Shown in pieces: positions 8,026-10,353 of a DNA stretch of 10,353 bases. The first letter of the stretch is position 1. Each line of letters begins with the position of its first letter. Under the pieces are notes generated by a model. It worked only from the letters and a program-made list of their open reading frames with translations. It did not search any database and was not told the DNA's origin. Source of the stretch: Gemmataceae bacterium (GTDB taxonomy: Bacteria; Planctomycetota; Planctomycetia; Gemmatales; Gemmataceae); the NCBI GenBank assembly GCA_026418875.1, contig JAOAAM010000331.1, positions 1 to 10,353 of the forward strand, given 5' to 3'. The position numbers were made by a program, and so were the translations under genes.

Positions 8026-8054
8026 TTGACATAGGCCCGCACTGACGAGAGAAT
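8026..8054 (+). promoter_or_regulatory. Candidate promoter for the Cys-rich peptide gene
   Basis: A perfect -35 hexamer TTGACA (8026-8031) is followed after exactly 17 nt by GAGAAT (8049-8054), four of six matches to TATAAT. The predicted leader is ~40 nt and contains the strong ribosome-binding site TGGAGGA (8087-8093). Support is motif matching and position only. Confidence 0.4.
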
Positions 8055-8100
8055 CACTCGAAGCCGTAGCGGACCTTGCCCTGATCTGGAGGATTCGAAG

Positions 8101-8364
8101 ATGAAGTATGCGATCGGTGCGCTGTTGATCGTCGTTGTGGCCAGCCTCGGAACCATGGGCGTGGCGTATTACAATGATCCGACGATTTTTGACTCGAGCG
8201 AGCCAACCTCGGGCTGCTGTCATCAGACCGTGAAGGCAACCCCCGACGGCTGTTGCCCCCTTAGCGGCGGCGCGGCTTGCGTGGCCGATTCGACTTGCGA
8301 GCACAGCTGCCCCGTGCAAGCGGCTGCGGCGGCCGCCGATGCAGCCCTCAAGTCGGGCGAGTGA
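8101..8364 (+). CDS. Small Cys-rich membrane-anchored or secreted protein, function unknown
   Basis: I do not recognise this 87-residue protein. It opens with a hydrophobic helix at ~4-22 (signal anchor or signal peptide, no clear AxA cleavage site). Then comes a short segment with seven cysteines at 39, 40, 51, 52, 60, 66 and 70, including two adjacent Cys-Cys pairs (SGCCH and DGCCP), and an Ala-rich tail (73-82). Cysteines at this density outside the membrane suggest disulfides or metal binding, but no known metallothionein, ferredoxin or CxxC-pair pattern is met. The gene call is firm: TGGAGGA (8087-8093) lies 7 nt before the ATG, a promoter-like site lies upstream, and a strong terminator starts 32 nt after the stop. 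Its 3' neighbour encodes a single-pass coiled-coil protein. Lipoprotein processing is unlikely because the first Cys is far from the helix. Confidence 0.78.
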   Translation: MKYAIGALLIVVVASLGTMGVAYYNDPTIFDSSEPTSGCCHQTVKATPDGCCPLSGGAACVADSTCEHSCPVQAAAAAADAALKSGE

Positions 8365-8395
8365 GCCTCGGCGAATTTTCCCCGTTTTCCCCCGG

Positions 8396-8427
8396 CCCCG
8401 GAAATCTTCTCCGGGGTTTCTTTTTTT
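8396..8427 (+). terminator. Intrinsic terminator between the Cys-rich and coiled-coil genes
   Basis: CCCCGGA (8396-8402) pairs perfectly with TCCGGGG (8410-8416) around a 7-nt loop, followed by a T-rich run with one C (8417-8427). It ends 34 nt before the next start codon, leaving little or no space for a separate promoter, so partial read-through may feed the next gene. Confidence 0.88.
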
Positions 8428-8461
8428 AGGTGCAAGCAAGATCATTAGGGGGAAATGGACC

Positions 8462-9277
8462 ATGGAATGGATGAAGTCAAATCCCGGAGGGAGAGCGGAT
8501 CAGAAACCGCGTCTGAGCTTTGGGTTGCCCGTGCTTGGCATCGTTGCCTTATTGGGCGGCATCGTGTTCGCGGCGGGTCGAGCGATCGCGGATGACAAGA
8601 AAGACTCGCCCAACCCGCCGTCTGCGGCGTCGCAGGAGCCGCGTGCGGAGGAACCGTCCCAAACACGGGCCGAGGAAGAGCGGCCGGCACGGGAGCAGGA
8701 GCGAGAACGTGAACAAGACTCCGCGCAACAACGAGCGGAGCAAGAGCGGAGAATGCGAGAGCGAGCAGAGCGTGCCCAACGCGAGTTGCGAGAGGAGTTG
8801 GAGAGGGCAAGAAACGAAATGGAGAAGGCGCGTCGACGGGTTGAGGAGTTGGAGCGCCGCTTGGCGGAGGCCGAACGAGGAGGCGCACCGCCGCGCGAAC
8901 GTCCACCGCAACCGGATCGCCCCCGTGGTGGGCCGGAGGCATGGCGAGGCGGATTCGGCCCATGGGGATGGGGATGGGGGTGGGGCTGGGGTTGGATGCC
9001 CGGCAGCCCCCCAGGTCGCGGACCGGGATTCGGTGGCGGCACGCCGCTCCCGCCAGAGTGGAACCGTCGTCTCGCAGACTTGGAACGACGCCTGGACGAA
9101 TTGAACCGCGAGTTTCAGCAGTTTCAGCGATCGGCGCGTCCTCGTCTGATGGTGCCCCCCGAGGAAAATCGCCCCCGCCCCCCCGAGGATCGACGTCCGC
9201 CGGGTGCCCGAGGTGAGCAGCGACCAGGTCCCCGGGACGCCGATCGCCGTCCATCACCGCCAGACCGTCGGCCATAA
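8462..9277 (+). CDS. Single-pass coiled-coil protein with Gly-Trp repeat and Pro/Arg-rich tail, function unknown
   Basis: I do not recognise this 271-residue protein. Start ATG 8462 has AGGGGGA (8447-8453) 8 nt upstream. From N to C: a basic stretch, a hydrophobic helix at ~19-43 ending in GRAIADD (signal peptide or anchor), a highly charged Glu/Arg/Gln segment (60-140) with long heptad-compatible stretches that should form a coiled coil, a Pro-rich linker, a tract of alternating Gly and Trp (GWGWGWGWGW, 169-178), a Gly/Pro segment, a second short amphipathic helix (200-224), and a Pro/Arg-rich, strongly basic C-terminus. The layout suggests an exported structural or envelope-associated protein that self-assembles through coiled coils; this is inference from composition. 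No catalytic motif is visible. Transcription may depend on read-through from the Cys-rich gene, and an 11-bp hairpin lies 80 nt past the stop. Confidence 0.8.
   Translation: MEWMKSNPGGRADQKPRLSFGLPVLGIVALLGGIVFAAGRAIADDKKDSPNPPSAASQEPRAEEPSQTRAEEERPAREQEREREQDSAQQRAEQERRMRERAERAQRELREELERARNEMEKARRRVEELERRLAEAERGGAPPRERPPQPDRPRGGPEAWRGGFGPWGWGWGWGWGWMPGSPPGRGPGFGGGTPLPPEWNRRLADLERRLDELNREFQQFQRSARPRLMVPPEENRPRPPEDRRPPGARGEQRPGPRDADRRPSPPDRRP
8964..8991 (+). repeat. Five-run G-quadruplex motif inside the coiled-coil gene
   Basis: Five runs of four or five G lie at 8964-8967, 8970-8973, 8976-8980, 8982-8985 and 8988-8991, separated by loops of only AT, AT, T and CT. This exceeds the usual G3+N1-7 criterion and lies on the coding (non-template) strand, so both DNA and mRNA could fold. 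It is roughly a hexanucleotide TGGGG(A/C/G) repeat that encodes the Gly-Trp tract. Confidence 0.8.
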
Positions 9278-9356
9278 CCGCGCAGCGGGTAGGGGTCACC
9301 CTTTTTCACGGGGGATGACGATACGATTTGGGGATTGAGTTTCACTGCGACATGCA

Positions 9357-9388
9357 GGATCGAGCCAAGGTGATCCGTGGCTCGATCC
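9357..9388. other. Perfect 11-bp inverted repeat, possible terminator of the coiled-coil gene
   Basis: GGATCGAGCCA (9357-9367) and TGGCTCGATCC (9378-9388) are exact inverted repeats around a 10-nt loop. The hairpin begins 80 nt after the stop at 9277. The following bases are only pyrimidine-rich (CTCTCTTTT at about 9394-9401), not a clean T-tract, so it is either a weak or Rho-assisted terminator or an RNA/operator element. The rest of the 279-nt gap (9278-9556) shows no supported gene or clear promoter. Confidence 0.6.
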
Positions 9389-9556
9389 TCCCGCTCTCTT
9401 TTATCGGCCGACGATCTCACCGCAAGGGTTCGCCTCGACCCACTCTGCCGACCATTTCCCGCGATATTCGGCCTCATATCATCCCCTTAGGAACTCCGCA
9501 GCGGGGCGAAACGTAAAGAGAAGAGAAATTCCTCCGAAGTTCACAGGCCAGAACCC

Positions 9557-10353
9557 ATGGTCGAACCGCTTCCTTCCGTCGTGGATCGCAATGAGGACGT
9601 CGCCGATTACAAGCCATTGGCGTTTTTGGCAGTGGCGGCGTTTGCCGTTTCCTTGATCTTCACGACAATCGTCGTCCTTTTGACCGGGGTGGGCTTGGTC
9701 ACACGGCGACCGGTTCTCGAACCTTGGCTGATCCCCTTGGCTTTTAGCGGCGTGCTGCTGGCGATCGCCGCCCGCTGGCAGATTCACCTCTCGGAAGGCA
9801 CCAGGGAAGGCCGACGTTTGACCAACATTGCATGGTGGCTGAGTTTAGTCGGTGGAGCCGTTTACGCCGCCTATTACTTCGGGAATGTTGCCGCGATCCA
9901 AAGCCAGGCCCGACAGTTCGTCGCCGACGCCTTCTTGCAAAAGCTCAAGGAAGGAAAGGTCGAAGAGGCCTACCTTACCACGATCGAGCCGGGCATGCGC
10001 AAGGGCATGACCAATCTGCGCGACATCGAGCGTCGGTTTGGCAACGTGACGGAGCCGTTTCGGGCAGACAAACTCCCCCAGCTTTTTGAACGGGCCGCCG
10101 GGGCGGTCGAAATCGAGGACTACGGCGTCGCGGACTGGCGCTCCTCTCCCGAGGGGCTCGAAGTGGCCGCACGCCACGTCGTTCGGACCCCGGAGGGGGC
10201 ATTCGAGGTTCTCATCCCTCTTGTCGGCGTTGAAGACCGCGAAACCGGGATCCGTGAGTGGTACATCAAGCGGGGAATCGGGGTAAAACCGATCGGGATG
10301 ACGACCTACGGCATGCTGCTCGGTGCCCTGCAGGGTGAGTCGGATTCCTTCCT
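9557..10353 (+). CDS. Multi-pass membrane protein with extracytoplasmic C-terminal domain, 3' partial
   Basis: An open frame runs from ATG 9557 to the window end without a stop (265 complete codons). Residues ~20-47, 57-73 and 91-111 are hydrophobic and should form three membrane helices. The segment between the second and third carries RWQIHLSEGTREGRRLTN (73-90), reminiscent of the repeat-like linker in DUF4190-type small membrane proteins. After the third helix comes a soluble part starting AIQSQARQFVADAFLQKLKE (113-132) and KVEEAYLTTIEP (134-145). That part resembles the short helical start of SnoaL/DUF4878-like domains often tethered behind membrane segments. From memory, similar uncharacterised proteins occur in Gemmata-type planctomycetes, but I cannot verify this here. 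The ribosome-binding site is weak (an AGG ~9 nt upstream), so a downstream start such as GTG 9581 is possible. No function is assigned. Confidence 0.75.
   Translation, partial: MVEPLPSVVDRNEDVADYKPLAFLAVAAFAVSLIFTTIVVLLTGVGLVTRRPVLEPWLIPLAFSGVLLAIAARWQIHLSEGTREGRRLTNIAWWLSLVGGAVYAAYYFGNVAAIQSQARQFVADAFLQKLKEGKVEEAYLTTIEPGMRKGMTNLRDIERRFGNVTEPFRADKLPQLFERAAGAVEIEDYGVADWRSSPEGLEVAARHVVRTPEGAFEVLIPLVGVEDRETGIREWYIKRGIGVKPIGMTTYGMLLGALQGESDSF

Noticed and set aside
8640..8880. Purine-rich strand bias, possible triplex or repeat region
   Set aside because: Fully explained by Glu, Arg, Lys and Gln codons of the coiled coil; no exact tandem repeat is seen.
8445..9299. 284-residue minus-strand open frame and other antisense frames (8500-9042, 8549-8911) over the coiled-coil gene
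   Set aside because: Low-complexity Pro/Arg/Ser/Leu sequence is what the Glu/Arg-rich codons give in reverse. There is no start context, and the plus strand has an anchor helix and coiled-coil heptads.
9328..9516. 62-residue plus-strand open frame in the 9278-9556 gap
   Set aside because: It reads through the perfect 11-bp hairpin, has no convincing ribosome-binding site, and its product has no recognisable features.
9479..10177. Minus-strand frames 9479-9787 and 9845-10177 and the plus-strand frame 9832-10089
   Set aside because: All overlap the open frame starting at 9557, whose product has clear membrane helices; the overlapping products have no coherent composition or motif.

Overview
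The window comes from a GC-rich bacterium that is most likely a planctomycete, probably of the Gemmata group. The evidence is the mix of protein families: a DUF1559 pilin-like protein, a secreted 'PQQ-like' beta-propeller starting with a WPQWRGPN-type block, a membrane-anchored WD40 protein, a secreted alpha-toroid (prenyltransferase/squalene-oxidase-repeat) protein, and a multi-pass protein of a type I associate with that group. I see no rRNA, tRNA, CRISPR array, insertion sequence or phage gene.

Layout. 1-801 (+) is the 3' part of a gene encoding the end of an HD domain fused to a P-loop polynucleotide-kinase-like domain, resembling the HD-Pnk nucleic-acid end-healing enzymes. It converges on 923-2905 (-), a 660-residue exported alpha-toroid protein with a Gly/Pro/Met-rich insert and its own intrinsic terminator. 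The gap 2906-3102 is divergent. It leads to an aldehyde dehydrogenase (3103-4584, +) and, 52 nt later, an exported PQQ-like propeller (4637-5887, +), closed by a perfect 11-bp terminator hairpin. A promoter-like site then precedes a DUF1559 gene (6031-6933) and a membrane-tethered seven-repeat WD40 gene (6959-7930), only 25 nt apart.

The last third is less familiar. 8101-8364 encodes a small Cys-rich membrane or secreted peptide with a strong ribosome-binding site and a terminator. Right behind it, with almost no room for a promoter of its own, 8462-9277 encodes a single-pass, Glu/Arg-rich coiled-coil protein with a (Gly-Trp)n tract. The DNA of that tract is a very strong G-quadruplex motif. 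After a 279-bp gap holding a perfect 11-bp hairpin, 9557-10353 is the 5' part of a three-helix membrane protein gene that runs off the window.

Most genes look like ordinary planctomycete chromosome content, with many exported or membrane-tethered products. I do not see a clear new defence or mobile system. The best candidates for undescribed biology are the Cys-rich peptide/coiled-coil pair (8101-9277) and the HD-kinase fusion with an atypical P-loop. There is no gene-free stretch longer than 300 bases.
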